The notes below the pieces were generated by a model. It saw only the letters and a program-made list of their open reading frames with translations, made no database searches and was not told the DNA's origin. This document shows, one piece after another, positions 31,170 through 41,442 of a stretch of DNA of 64,000 nucleotides. A program made the translations under genes and the position numbers. The DNA is from Dactylis glomerata (lineage: Eukaryota; Streptophyta; Magnoliopsida; Poales; Poaceae), in assembly GCA_007115705.1 (NCBI GenBank), contig QXEO01000338.1, positions 744,001-808,000 of the forward strand, read 5' to 3'. Positions within the stretch are counted from its first letter, which is position 1. Every line of letters begins with the position of its first letter.

Positions 31170-32790
31170 ATGATGGGCTCCCAACTATCTTCTAACTTCT
31201 TGAGAATAGAAACCTTTTGTTTCAACTTTTCTTCTCTAATTTTCATGAGAGCATTAGTAATGTGCTTTGTAAAAGCAACATTCATAGAACTAGCATTAGG
31301 ACTCAAAGCAAGCTTTTGAAAGAACAAAATAACTTCAGATATGTTGCAGCCATCAACATCAAAATCATTAAAAGCAGTAGAGCTATCATCTCCCATACTC
31401 TGAAAAATTTCAGCACTTTTTGTAGAAAAAGTTTTTGCAGTTTTAGGCTTTTTTCCACAAGGAGTAGGAGTTTTCTCTATACCAATCAAAGTAAGAGGAT
31501 TGCTAGCATTTGAAACAACATCATTAGAGGTGGTAATAGTACATACCTTCATCTTTCTAGCCATCTCATCTTCTCTTTCCCACCTGGCATGCAATTCTGC
31601 TAACATCCTAACATTTTCATCAATTCTAACTTGGATAGCATTAGTAGCAGCAAAAGTATTGCTTTCTTTCTTATCCTTAGGCAACACTTTTAGTTTCAGA
31701 AGTTCAACATCAAGAGCAAGGCTATCAACTTTAGAAGCAAGAATATCAATTTTACCCAACTTTTTCTCAACAGACTTGTTAAAAGCAGTTTGCTTACCGA
31801 TGAAGTCCTTGAGCATGACTTCAAGCTCAGAGGGCGCGCCCCTAGTGTTGTTGCAGGAATTACCATATGAGTTACCATAACCATTACCATAGGTAGAAGG
31901 ATACGGCCTATAATTGTTGCTAGCAAAATTGTTCCTATAAGCACTGTTGTTGAAATTATTATTTCTAATAAATTTTACATCAACATGCTCATCTTGAGCA
32001 ACCAAAGAGGCCAAAGGAACATTATTAGTATCAACATGAGCTCTATCATTAGCAAGCATAAGCATAATAGGATCAATCTTATCACTCAAGGAAGAGGTTC
32101 CTCAACAGAATTTACCTTCTTACCATGTGGAGCTCTCTCGGTGTGCCACTCAGAAAATTTTTCTATCATATTATCAAGAAGCTTCGTTGCAGCGCCCAAG
32201 GTAATGGACATAAAAGTGCCTCCAGGAGCTGAATCCAATAGATTTCTTGAAGAAAAATTCAGTCCTGCATAAAAAGTTTGGATAATCATCCAAGTAGTCA
32301 GTCCATGAGTGGGACAATTCTTTATCATAGATTTCATTCTTTCCCAAGCTTGAGCAACATGTTCATTATCAAACTGTCTAAACTTCATAATATCACATCG
32401 CAAAGCTATAATCTTAGCAGGAGGATAGTATTTTCCAATAAAAGCATCCTTACACTTATCCCAAGAATCAATACTATTTCTAGCCAAAGATAGCAACCAA
32501 TCCTTAGCTCTTCCTCTTAAAGACAAAGGAAACAACTTAAGCTTAATAATAGCACCATCTACGTCCTTATACTTTTGCATCTCACATAGCTCAACAAAAT
32601 TGTTGAGATGAGCTGCAACATCATCAGAACTGGCACCAGAAAATTGCTCTTTCATAACAAGATTCAACAAAGCAGGTTTGATCCCATAAAAAATTGCCTC
32701 AGGAGCACGTGGCGCAATAGGTGTACAAATAAAATCATTGTTTTTTGTGCTAGTAAAATCACACAACTTGGTGTTCTCGGGAGTACCCAT
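31161..32790 (-). pseudogene. Family X gag, frameshifted and split by MULE1
   Basis: From ATG 32790 (MGTPENTKLCDFTSTKNN) the frame holds the gag core: KPALLNLVMKEQFSGASSDD, LFPLSLRGRAKDWLLSLARN, AFIGKYYPPAKI, NCPTHGLTTWMIIQTFYAG. A frameshift near 32088 separates it from the second part (DKIDPIMLMLANDRAHVD, RNNFASNNYRPYPST, ELHARWEREDEMA). It ends at WEPIINMK, where MULE1 enters. The continuation is at 11220-10826. The intact counterpart is 41443-43494. Confidence 0.9.
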
Positions 32791-32979
32791 TCTAGTAAAA
32801 CTAAAAGCAGGCAAGTAAAAGTAACAACTGTAAATGAACTAATTTTTTGTATTTTTGATAAAACGATGCAAGCAAAAATAAAGTAAAGGAAAACAATAAC
32901 AAAGTAAAAGGTTGGAAGCGAGAGACTCCCCTTGCAGAAATCTTCTTTCTCCCCGGAAACGGCGCCAGAAAAAAATGCT

Positions 32980-34563
32980 TGATGGCGTGTAGATTACACT
33001 CCCTTGGGAACCCCAAGAGGAAGGTATGATGAGCACAACAGCAAGTTTTCCCTCAATTGTGAAACCAAGGTTATCGAACCAGTAGGAGAAAGAACCACAC
33101 TTCTGAAGGTTGATGCACGCTAGCTTTGCAACACCCCAGCAATGGCGCTAGATGAATGCTGGTGCGTGGCTTTTCACTAGCAACAACGTGGAACCTGCAC
33201 ACAACACAACCAAGTACTTTGCCCCAACTTATGATGAGGTTGTCAATCTCACCGGTTTGCTGTAAACAAAGGATTAAGCGTATCGAGTGGTAAAAGGTAA
33301 TAGTATGCAAGAATGTAAATAATGCGAGTAAAAGTAAACGGTAATAGCAATGTAAAGGAATTGGACCGGGGTCCATAGTTCACTAGTGGTGTCTCTCCAT
33401 AAGATAAATAACAACATGCTGGGTAAACAAATTATAGTTGGGCAATTGACAGAATAAAGATAACGTGCATATGTCATGAGAATCACTATGAGATTCACTC
33501 TAGGCATTACCACAAAATACATAGACTGTAATCCAACTGCATCTATGACTAATAATCCACCCTCCGGATATCGTCTGAGCAACCATTGGGTATTAAGTTG
33601 CAAGCAACAGATTATCGCCTTAAGCAAAGTGCATAATGTAAACAATGTAAATATCCTTGAACACAAGAATGTTGTTTTCTCCCTAGTGGCAACACCACAT
33701 CTACAACCTTAGAGGTTTCTGTCACTCCCCTAGATTACTAGAGGCATGAACCCAACTATCGAGCATCTACTCGGCCAAGATATCTACTAGCAACGAAGAG
33801 CATGCAAGATCATAAACAACATAGAGATAACATAAAGATAATAATTCAGCACATCAACTTGACATAGTACCAATATTCATCGGATCCCATTAAACACAAC
33901 ATGTAGAATTACACAAGGATGATCTTGATCATGTTAGGAAGCTCACAAGATCTAAATATGAAGCACATGGTGGTGGAGATGACCATCTAGCTACTGCTAT
34001 GGACCCGTAGTCCAAGGTAGAATACTCACACATCACTCCAGCGGCGACCATGGTGGTGAAGAAGGCCTCCGGCAAGGTGCCGGGAAGAGCTTCTGGACCC
34101 TCCCGATGTCGCGTCGACGACGGCGGCGGCTTGTAGTAGGTTTCATGGAAAATTGATTGGCACTTTAGGTTTTTCCCGTCGAGGGGAATATATAGGCGGA
34201 AGAGTGGCGTATGGAGGCGGACCAGGTGGACTCACCCCCTGGTGGTGCGGGCTAGGCCTAGGCCACGCCACCCTAGGGTGTGGCTGGCCCTGGCCCCCCT
34301 CCGTCTCATCTTCGGACTTTGCGAAGCTTCGGTAAAAATAGGAGGTTCGGCTTTTGTTTCGTCCAATTCCGAAAATATTTCCTGTGTAGCTTTTCTGAAA
34401 CACAAAAATAGTAGAAAACAGGGAACTGGCACTGTGGCGTCTCGTTAGTAGGTTAGTTCTAGAAAATGCATAAAAACGCCACGAAGTATAACAAAACACA
34501 AAGCAAATGGTGTATAAACAAGCATGGAGCATCAAAAATTATAGATATGTTTGAGACATATCA
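32980..34563 (-). repeat. 5' LTR of the minus-strand family X element (1584 bp)
   Basis: On the minus strand it starts TGATATGTCTCAAACATATC at 34563 and ends CGCCATCA at 32980, followed by a primer-binding site near TGGCGCCGTTTCCGGGGAG. It aligns throughout with the LTRs at 39600-41248 and 46419-48085 but is clearly more diverged. The other end of this element is not in the window. Confidence 0.88.
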
Positions 34564-35192
34564 GGGACTAGGGTTTGGGCATCCTAGGGCTGCTCTCTCC
34601 CTCCCCTAGCCGCCGGACCTAGTTTTGCCTTGGTGGGGGGGTAAGGGTGCCCCCTCCCTCCTATATAAGGAGGCCTCCTGGGAGGAGGAAAGCACAACAC
34701 AACAGATGAGGGAATTCCTTTGAGGAGCTCTCCTCTCTTCTCCTCCATGCGCCTCACCCTCTCTACCACGTCGCTCCCTCTCGTGTGGCTCCCCAAAGGG
34801 CTGCGTAGGAGCGAGGACTACTCCACCGCTGCACACCATCGTGCTGCGGGAATTTTGGACCTGATCCAAATCGATCTACTTCTGCAATCTCACTTGGATC
34901 AGAGAAACCGGAAGAAGTCAACGTTCACCGAATGTTTATAATTCCGCGAGGTGCTACCCTTGTAGCACAAAGTCGTTGCACTGGTGTCGTGACATCAAGT
35001 TCTACACGACCTTGAGGTCGGCTACGTTGGTTTCATCATCAACGCCTGCGCGGAGACATAATCCCCACGTCCGGTCTACAAAGGTATGTCACGAATCTCC
35101 AGCTAATTGTTATAGTATTACTAATAGATAGATCTTGGGCAATTCGGGTTGCGTAGATAATAATTTTTTGTTATTAGCATCGAACCCCAACA
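34564..35192 (+). mobile_element. Right part of a Copia-like LTR, cut by the family X insertion
   Basis: It starts abruptly at the family X LTR. A TATA box (CTATATAAGG) lies near 34662, then a leader with AGAAACCGGAAGAAGTC and an end GCATCGAACCCCAACA at 35192. The -CCCCAACA end after AGATCTTGGGC is usual for Triticeae-type Copia LTRs. No TGGTATCAGAGC primer-binding site follows, so it is a solo or truncated LTR. Confidence 0.5.
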
Positions 35193-36431
35193 AGTTTCCT
35201 AGTAGTGTTCATATTCCTTCTCAAGGTTTTATGATCAAGAATATCATCAATACTCCGCCTTGAGATCTAGTCAATCTAATCAATGGATTAACCTAGATGT
35301 TAACTTCTAGGGCTAGGATAATATACTACTTACAATACACATTCCACCTTGTGCGGTTGCGAAAAACCCCTAAAGAATCTCACCTGAGAAAATCTATCCT
35401 CCCCCAATCCTCTTTTTCCTGACCGCGGTCCGCCTCTCCCGCAGCTCCGGCTGCGCCTCCATGCCCCGCTGCCTACTCCTGTTCGCCTCACCGCGTTCTT
35501 CCCGCACCTCGCCTCGCCGCCTTCAAATCTTCACCATCAAGAGCGACGACCTGAACTCCATTAGTGGGGGAAAATGTTGAGTTTTTCCGGGCCCTCGCAT
35601 TCCCATTACAATGCCACCTGGGCCGGCGGTGGTTCCCACCGCAAGTGGATTCCTCTCCGACCCCACCGCCAAAGAGGACGAAGGCATCGCCGCTCTATCA
35701 TCCGCCACCACCTCCCCATATTCGCCTTCCATTCGTCATCTATCGGTCGCCTTCACTGCCGCCCGCCTCGAAGCCGCAATGGCCTCTAGGAGGAGGCAGC
35801 CTCCTCCTCTGGTAGGGTCCCCAAGGCCAACTCCTCGTCCGCCAAATACATAAAAATTGATGGATATATTATTTATTACTTAAATAATAAATATAACCAT
35901 TTATGATCTATACAACAATTACAGAATAAGTCAGGCTACCCAGTGGTGGACCTAGGATTTGGGAAAGACCATGGCTAATTTCTAATGCCCAAAAAAACAT
36001 AAAAACACAACTTTCAAATCCCCTCTCAATAACATCATATATTGGCTAAAGCACACTCTTGAGCAACATTTGCTGGGGACAACGCCAACACGGAGATCTG
36101 GTCAGCAAGCTTAGCCACGTTGATCAACCGCAAACACTTTCCTGCCTTTGGTAGAAGAAGAACATCTCAGCACCGGGCCGCTCGTGGTCTTGCATGACGT
36201 CCAGCCGGAACGATTCCTGTGTTGTTGCACACTCGGAACGGGCATCAGCTGCCGACAGTACTCGATGAAGATGTTGCAATCACCATGGACTCCCTCCGGA
36301 TACGGCCGATCCGGTCCACTTGAGCATCCCGACGCCGGTTAGCACCCCTTAACTGAAACAAACATGTGTGGGAATTATCTTGACCCGCCCCTTGAAGGCA
36401 TATTTGTATGTAGGCCTTCCTTTAGTTTGTT
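35193..36431. other. Unassigned sequence between the Copia LTR and MULE2
   Basis: A GC-rich stretch (35390-35850) has overlapping short ORFs on both strands but no recognisable domain. 35850-36100 is AT-rich. A minus-strand reading near 36340-36120 looks partly coding but has stops and no family I recognise. No repeat ends were found. Confidence 0.3.
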
Positions 36432-36440
36432 TTCTTTTTC
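36432..36440. repeat. 9-bp target-site duplication of MULE2, left
   Basis: TTCTTTTTC; the right copy at 60720-60728 is TTCTTTTTT, an 8 of 9 match. One substitution since insertion would explain the mismatch. Confidence 0.85.
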
Positions 36441-36600
36441 GGGATTTCTATTTTCGTGCCCTCGGGTCCTTAGTTGTACTTAGTTTTCCCCAGCTCGTTA
36501 GTTTTTCCTCAGTTTTGTCCAAGCCCTTGTCTGAAACCATCACAAGTGCTAGAACGGCCGATTTCCCGACGGGTCAACACCTTTGACCGTTAACTGCTGA
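36441..36600 (+). repeat. MULE2 left terminal inverted repeat
   Basis: It matches MULE1's left end for about 100 bp with few changes (CCTCGGGTCCTTAGTTGTAC, TTAGTTTTTCCTCAGTTTTG) and then diverges. It pairs with the inverse of 60545-60719. Confidence 0.85.
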
Positions 36601-37439
36601 CTAGTGGGTCCACGTAGAGCCCGCAAAGACACATCAAAGCATCCATCTTTGTTTGACCGTAAGCATCGCCGTATCCCTGACCAAAACGCAGACGAGTGGG
36701 GCTTCGGTATATCGAATGACAAGTGGGGCCATGACGCTGATACAAGGGGCAATACAAGGGTAGGATTATATTTTTAAATGGAGCTCTACAGCGATGGCAC
36801 AGAGGAGGTGGCCTACGGGGTGCCGAGATGAGATCGACGTCCACAAAGAACTGCATGAGGCGAGACCAGATGCATTAGATAGATATGAACTAGACGCGTT
36901 TAACCATGCAAAGAAGAGTAGAAATGGTCGAGGACATCGACGACGACCTCAACACTTTGACTGATGGTGTCGGACATGAACGCGAGCAATGTAGAGAAAA
37001 CTAGTGTCTCTCCTTTCTGGCGTGTATAGATGGGTGCTAGGGGAGTGTGGTGGCGAAGGGAAAGACCTCGCGGTGGTCTGTGGCGTCCAGCATAGCGGGG
37101 CGGCATGGTCGTGCCCCCAGCGGCGTGCATGTTCGGCATTGGCATCAGCATGTACATTCGTCATTGGCCTCGGCGGTATCTCTGGTGTGTCAGTGATCGA
37201 ATGAGGGGACGGGATTGAGGGTGCATCCCGACGGTGACCTAGCAGCGGCGGCGAGCATGCATAGCCGTTCTGGCCATGCCGATATCGGCATCGGCATCGT
37301 TTGGAGGCTGTGGTGCTCGAATCATGGTGGTAATTGCGATTCCCTATTATTTTTACATGCATAATATATAGAAAATAGCTAGATCTCTAAATCGATGCAT
37401 ATGAAGCTACATATATATTCTTGGTCATAATCCCCTTAT
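36601..37439. other. MULE2 left arm, no gene recognised
   Basis: Mixed-composition sequence with short ORFs in several frames. None shows a domain. It probably holds the 3' flank of the minus-strand B3 gene. Confidence 0.4.
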
Positions 37440-38093
37440 CTAAAGGGGATGGATGCATGGCTTCACGTCGTCGTCGCTTTCATCGTCAGTATCTTCGTTG
37501 TCCGTGTAGTAGTACTTCCTGCACAATGTTACGTCGAACACCTTCACTGTGAGCACATCATCGCCTTCATATTTGAAGTGTAGGATGTAGCCGAAATCCA
37601 CACCGTGCGCGATGGCGAAATTCTCCCAGCCCTTGTCGAGGTACATCCGGCCTTGTCCGTCAAATAGGACCTCCACGGTCCAGAGACGAGGACCGTAGTC
37701 AGCTATTCGCAGATACAGCTTTGCGGGCTCCTGGCCATCAAGATAGTCCGCAAACTTTTGTGGGAGTGCCTGCAAAGAGATCGAGCGCCGATCGTTTGAA
37801 ATTAAAGGCTTTTTGGAACATGCACATAATTAATCACATGCATCATATATGTGGGAACGCGTACGTACCTTCTTGGCCAAAGGGTCTTCATAGATGACGA
37901 TTAAGAACTCCTCTATGATCAATGACAGTGTTGACGGTGGTGGTGGCAATGATGATGATCCACCACCCAGGCCGCCCCTTCCCTTTCCCCTTCCCCTTCC
38001 CCTTCCCCTTCCCCTTCCCCTTCCCCTTCCCCTTCCCCTTCCCCTTCCCCTTCCCCTTCCCCTTCCGGTCGGTGTCCGAGACGTGGAAGCCAT
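37440..38093 (-). CDS. RG-repeat B3-domain protein captured in MULE2 (184 aa)
   Basis: Exon 1 (38093-37869) encodes MASTSRTPT, then a long run of alternating Gly-Arg and Gly-Lys, a GGGSSSLPPPPS linker and EEFLIVIYEDPLAKK. A phase-0 intron (37868-37770, AAG|GTACGT to TTTGCAG|GCA) leads to exon 2 (37769-37440): ALPQKFADYLDGQE, WTVEVLFDGQGRMYLDKGWE, HGVDFGYILHF and VKVFDVTLCRKYYY, a B3 domain, then an acidic tail. RG runs bind RNA or DNA in other proteins. A TATA-like TTTATAAG sits at 38191-38198 on the plus strand (inverse CTTATAAA). The B3 part resembles the AT-hook B3 protein at 2565-3287. The frame is intact. Confidence 0.62.
37985..38066. repeat. CCTTCC hexanucleotide microsatellite within coding sequence
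   Basis: About 13-14 units of CCCCTT / CCTTCC. Read on the minus strand in the B3 gene frame they give GGA AGG = Gly-Arg dipeptides. Because the unit is 6 bp, length changes alter the RG number without breaking the frame. Confidence 0.95.
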
Positions 38094-38280
38094 GGCAATG
38101 GATCAAGTGTATGTGAACGAAGAAGAGAGAGGCAGAAACGAAGAAGAGAGAGGCAGAACCTATTGACATGAGGGATGGCCGTTGTGGGGGTTTATAAGGG
38201 AGAGATGGCCGTTGTGGGGTTTACACAATAAATTAAGGAGGAGATGACCGTTGTGGGTGTTTATATCTCAACAAAAAAGT

Positions 38281-38640
38281 AATGCCTAAAAGAAATGGAA
38301 ATTTGTGATAGTTTATTATTTTACCATGAAAAGTAATGCCTAAAGGAAATTCGTGATAGTTTATCATTTCACCGTGAAAAGTAATGCCTAAAAGAAATGG
38401 AAATGCGTGATAGTTTATCATTTTACCGTGAAAAGTAATGCCTACAAGAAATGGAAATTCGTGATAGTTTATCATTTTACCGTGAAAAGTAATGCCTACA
38501 AGAAGTGGAAATTCATGATAGTTTATCATTTTACCGTGAAAAGTAATGCCTAAAAGAAATGGAAATTCGTGATAGTTTATCATTTTACCGTGAAAAGTAA
38601 TGCCTACAAGAAATTCGTGATTACCAAACTTGTTGAATCC
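38281..38640. repeat. 54-bp tandem repeat array in MULE2
   Basis: Units beginning AATGCCTA at 38281, 38335, 38383, 38437, 38491, 38545 and 38599; spacing is 54 bp with one shorter 48-bp unit and a shortened last copy. It occupies the same relative place in MULE2 as the 168-bp array in MULE1. The 54-bp length leaves a minus-strand frame of 18-residue repeats open, which I do not regard as a gene. Confidence 0.92.
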
Positions 38641-38683
38641 AGTGGCAAACTCGTTATTTAGCATACATAGAGGGGTAGTAGTT

Positions 38684-39594
38684 TGCCACCGACAGATAGA
38701 GAGATGGTGGCACGATCCTGCCCGTTAGATCATAGGATCGACGGTAGGTGGGCACGATCCGTGTGACAACAGCTCGACCAATCAGACCAAGTTTGGGCTT
38801 CTGTGAGAAGGGAGAGGGTAAAACTGAGTAGTATCAAGGATACAAGGGCAAGTAAATAGTAAACAGGCTAAGGAATTCAAATAAGAGATTTAGAAAAAGA
38901 AAAACACATGTTTTGTACAATGAAACCCAGGTTGGCCTACCTCAAAGTATTAGCAATTCAAATATACATGAGTGTAAAAATTATGGCTTCATTCAGACAA
39001 ACTATGTTTTGGGTATAGATGTTTTGAGAAGGGGTTTGAGTGGAAAGCCATGAACCTTCATAGCTACTAGTGATTTGAGAAGTGGCCATTTGTGTTAAAA
39101 CTTGATTTATATATGATTGCCTACGTGGCAGGTCGCGTAACAAGACTCCATGAGTAGGAGGCACTATGATTTTATTTTTTTGAATTTTTTTGCGCATGAA
39201 ATGACTCAATTAGATAGCTTAATCCTATTTGTTGACTCTCTGTTGACCAGCCACTTGAGGGTAAAACTGAGTATATTGCACTAGCCAGTATTTGTACTCG
39301 AGGGGAAAACTGAGTACAGATATTTTTCCAGTGTAAGACTCGAGGGTAGAACTGAGTACACGTAATGGTGCAGACGTGCAGTACCACGGATGCGTGTCAC
39401 GGTGCGCAGCGGTTAGCCGCGTGGTGCGCGTGTTGAGACCAAACGTCAACTGCTAAGACGAACCGTCACTTTGCCAGTACAGAGCCCCTCTCTCCCTCCC
39501 TCTGCACACAGTCTCATTATAACTCACGCACGCAACCACGCCTCTCATGTCTCATTACCTTCTCCAAATCCAAAAAACCCCAACCGCCCTACGC
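38684..39594 (+). promoter_or_regulatory. MULE central and leader block in MULE2
   Basis: Homologous to MULE1 13634-14272 plus 29220-29541, uninterrupted here. It carries four copies of the GAGGGNAAAACTGAGTA-type motif (38811-38830, 39254-39272, 39297-39316, 39339-39360), then a CT-rich leader. The family X element interrupts the leader at 39599, only 17 bp before the ATG once removed. Confidence 0.75.
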
Positions 39595-39599
39595 GCGCT

Positions 39600-41248
39600 T
39601 GATACGTCTCCAACGTATCTATAATTTTTGATGCTCCATGCTTGTTTTTACACCATTTGCCTACTGTTTCGTTACACTTCGTGGCACTTTTATGTATTTT
39701 CCGGAACTAACCTACTAACAAGTCGCCACAGTGCCAGTTCCCTGTTTTGTGCTATTTTTGTGTTTCAGAAGTGATACACTGGAAATATTCTCGGAATTGG
39801 ACGAAACAAGTTCCGGAAGTCTTATTTTCCCCGGAAGCTTCCAGAGATCCGAAGAGGAGACGGAGTGGGGCCATGAGGTGGCCACACACCAGGGCGGCGC
39901 GGCCCAGGCCCTGGCCGCGCCCCCTACGTGTGAGACCGCCTCGGTCCACTTCTGACGATGCCCCTTCGCCTATAAAGACCCCCCGACGAGAAAAACCTAA
40001 GAACCCGATCAATTTTCCAGAACACATCGCGATCCGCTGCCGCCATCGACCCGAAGATCGAGAGGGTCCAGAAGCTCTTCCCGGCACCCTGCCAGAGAGG
40101 GGAATCGCCACCAGAGGTCTTCTTCATCGCCATGCTTGCCTCCAGAGCGATGAGTGAGTAGTCTACCTTGAACTATGGGTCCATAGCAGTAGCTAGATGG
40201 TTGTCTTCTCCACTATGTGCTTCATGTTTAGATCTCATGAGCTGCCTTACATGATTGAGATCACCGTTATGTAATTCTACATGTTTGGTTTGTTGGGATC
40301 CGATGAATATTGGTGTTATGATTGAGTTGCTATACTGAAATTTATCTCATGTTATCTCTATGTTGTTTATGATCTTGCATGCTCTCCGTTGTTAGTACCT
40401 ATCTTGGCCGAGTAGTTGCTAGTGACTCCAAGAGGGGGTATTTATGCTCGATAGTGGGTTCATGCCTCTATTTAATCTGGGGGAGTGACAGAAACCTCTA
40501 AGGTTGTAGATGTGTTGTTGCTACTAGGGAGAAAACAACATTCATATGCTCAAGGGCATATGCTTTGTTTACATTACACACTTTTCTTAATGCAATTATC
40601 TGTTGTTCGCAACTTAATACTTGTGGAGTTCTCGGATTGATTCACCACAAGTGGATTATTAGTCATAGATGCAGTTGGATGGCGGTCTATGTATTTTGTT
40701 GTAATGCCCAGAGTAAATCGCATAGTGATCTTCTTGACATATCATGTTTATCTTTATTCTATCAATTGCCCAACTGTAATTTGTTTACCCAGCATGTGTT
40801 ATTTATCTTATGGAGAGACACCACTAGTGAACTGTGGATCCCGGTCCTATTTCCATCATATTGCTATCACCTGTTTACTTTACTCGCATACTTCTACTGT
40901 TTTCCACTCGATACGCTCATACCCTCTGTTTCAAACAAACCGGTGAGATTGACAACCTCATCGCAAGTTGGGAGCAAAGTACTTGGTTGTGTTGTGTGCA
41001 GGTTCCACGTTGCTACTGGCCGAAGACGAGTCAACAAGTATCGTTAAACGGCGCCCTTGTTGGAGTGTTATTAAGCTAGTCCGCATCACCTTCAGTCGTA
41101 TTGTCCGCTCTTCTCCTGATCGATATAAACCTTGGTTTCTTAACTAAGGGAAAACTTGCTGCTATATTCATCAAAACCTTCTCTTGTGGTTTTCCAACTG
41201 GCCGGTCATTTTACTTCATTAATTTCATACAGCATCACCGCGCCATCA
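39600..41248 (+). repeat. 5' LTR of the family X element
   Basis: It starts TGATACGTCTCCAACG and ends CGCCATCA. A TATA-like CCTATAAAGA is near 39969-39978. Confidence 0.92.
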
Positions 41249-41253
41249 ACAAG

Positions 41254-41277
41254 TTTTCTGGCACCGCTGCCGGGGAA
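41254..41277 (+). other. Primer-binding site of family X
   Basis: TTTTCTGGCACCGCTGCCGGGG lies six bases after the LTR. The minus-strand copy has TGGCGCCGTTTCCGGGG. The general form TGGCGCCGTTGCCGGGG is complementary to the 3' end of a tRNA-Asp type molecule; the pairing is inferred. Confidence 0.6.
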
Positions 41278-41442
41278 GAAGTGGAAGACCTCTGCAAGGA
41301 GAGTTTTTCGCACACACATCCTTTACTTTGTTTTAAGTTTTGCTTTACTTTATTTTTACTTGCATCGTTTTATATCAAAAACCCAAAAAAATTTAGAATC
41401 CTTGGTAGTTGTTTTTACTTGTTTACTTTTAGTTTTGCTGAA

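Noticed and set aside
38233..38664. Minus-strand ORF of 18-residue repeats (FHGKMINYHEF type)
   Set aside because: It stays open only because the 54-bp repeat is a multiple of three; no domain, promoter or relative is seen.
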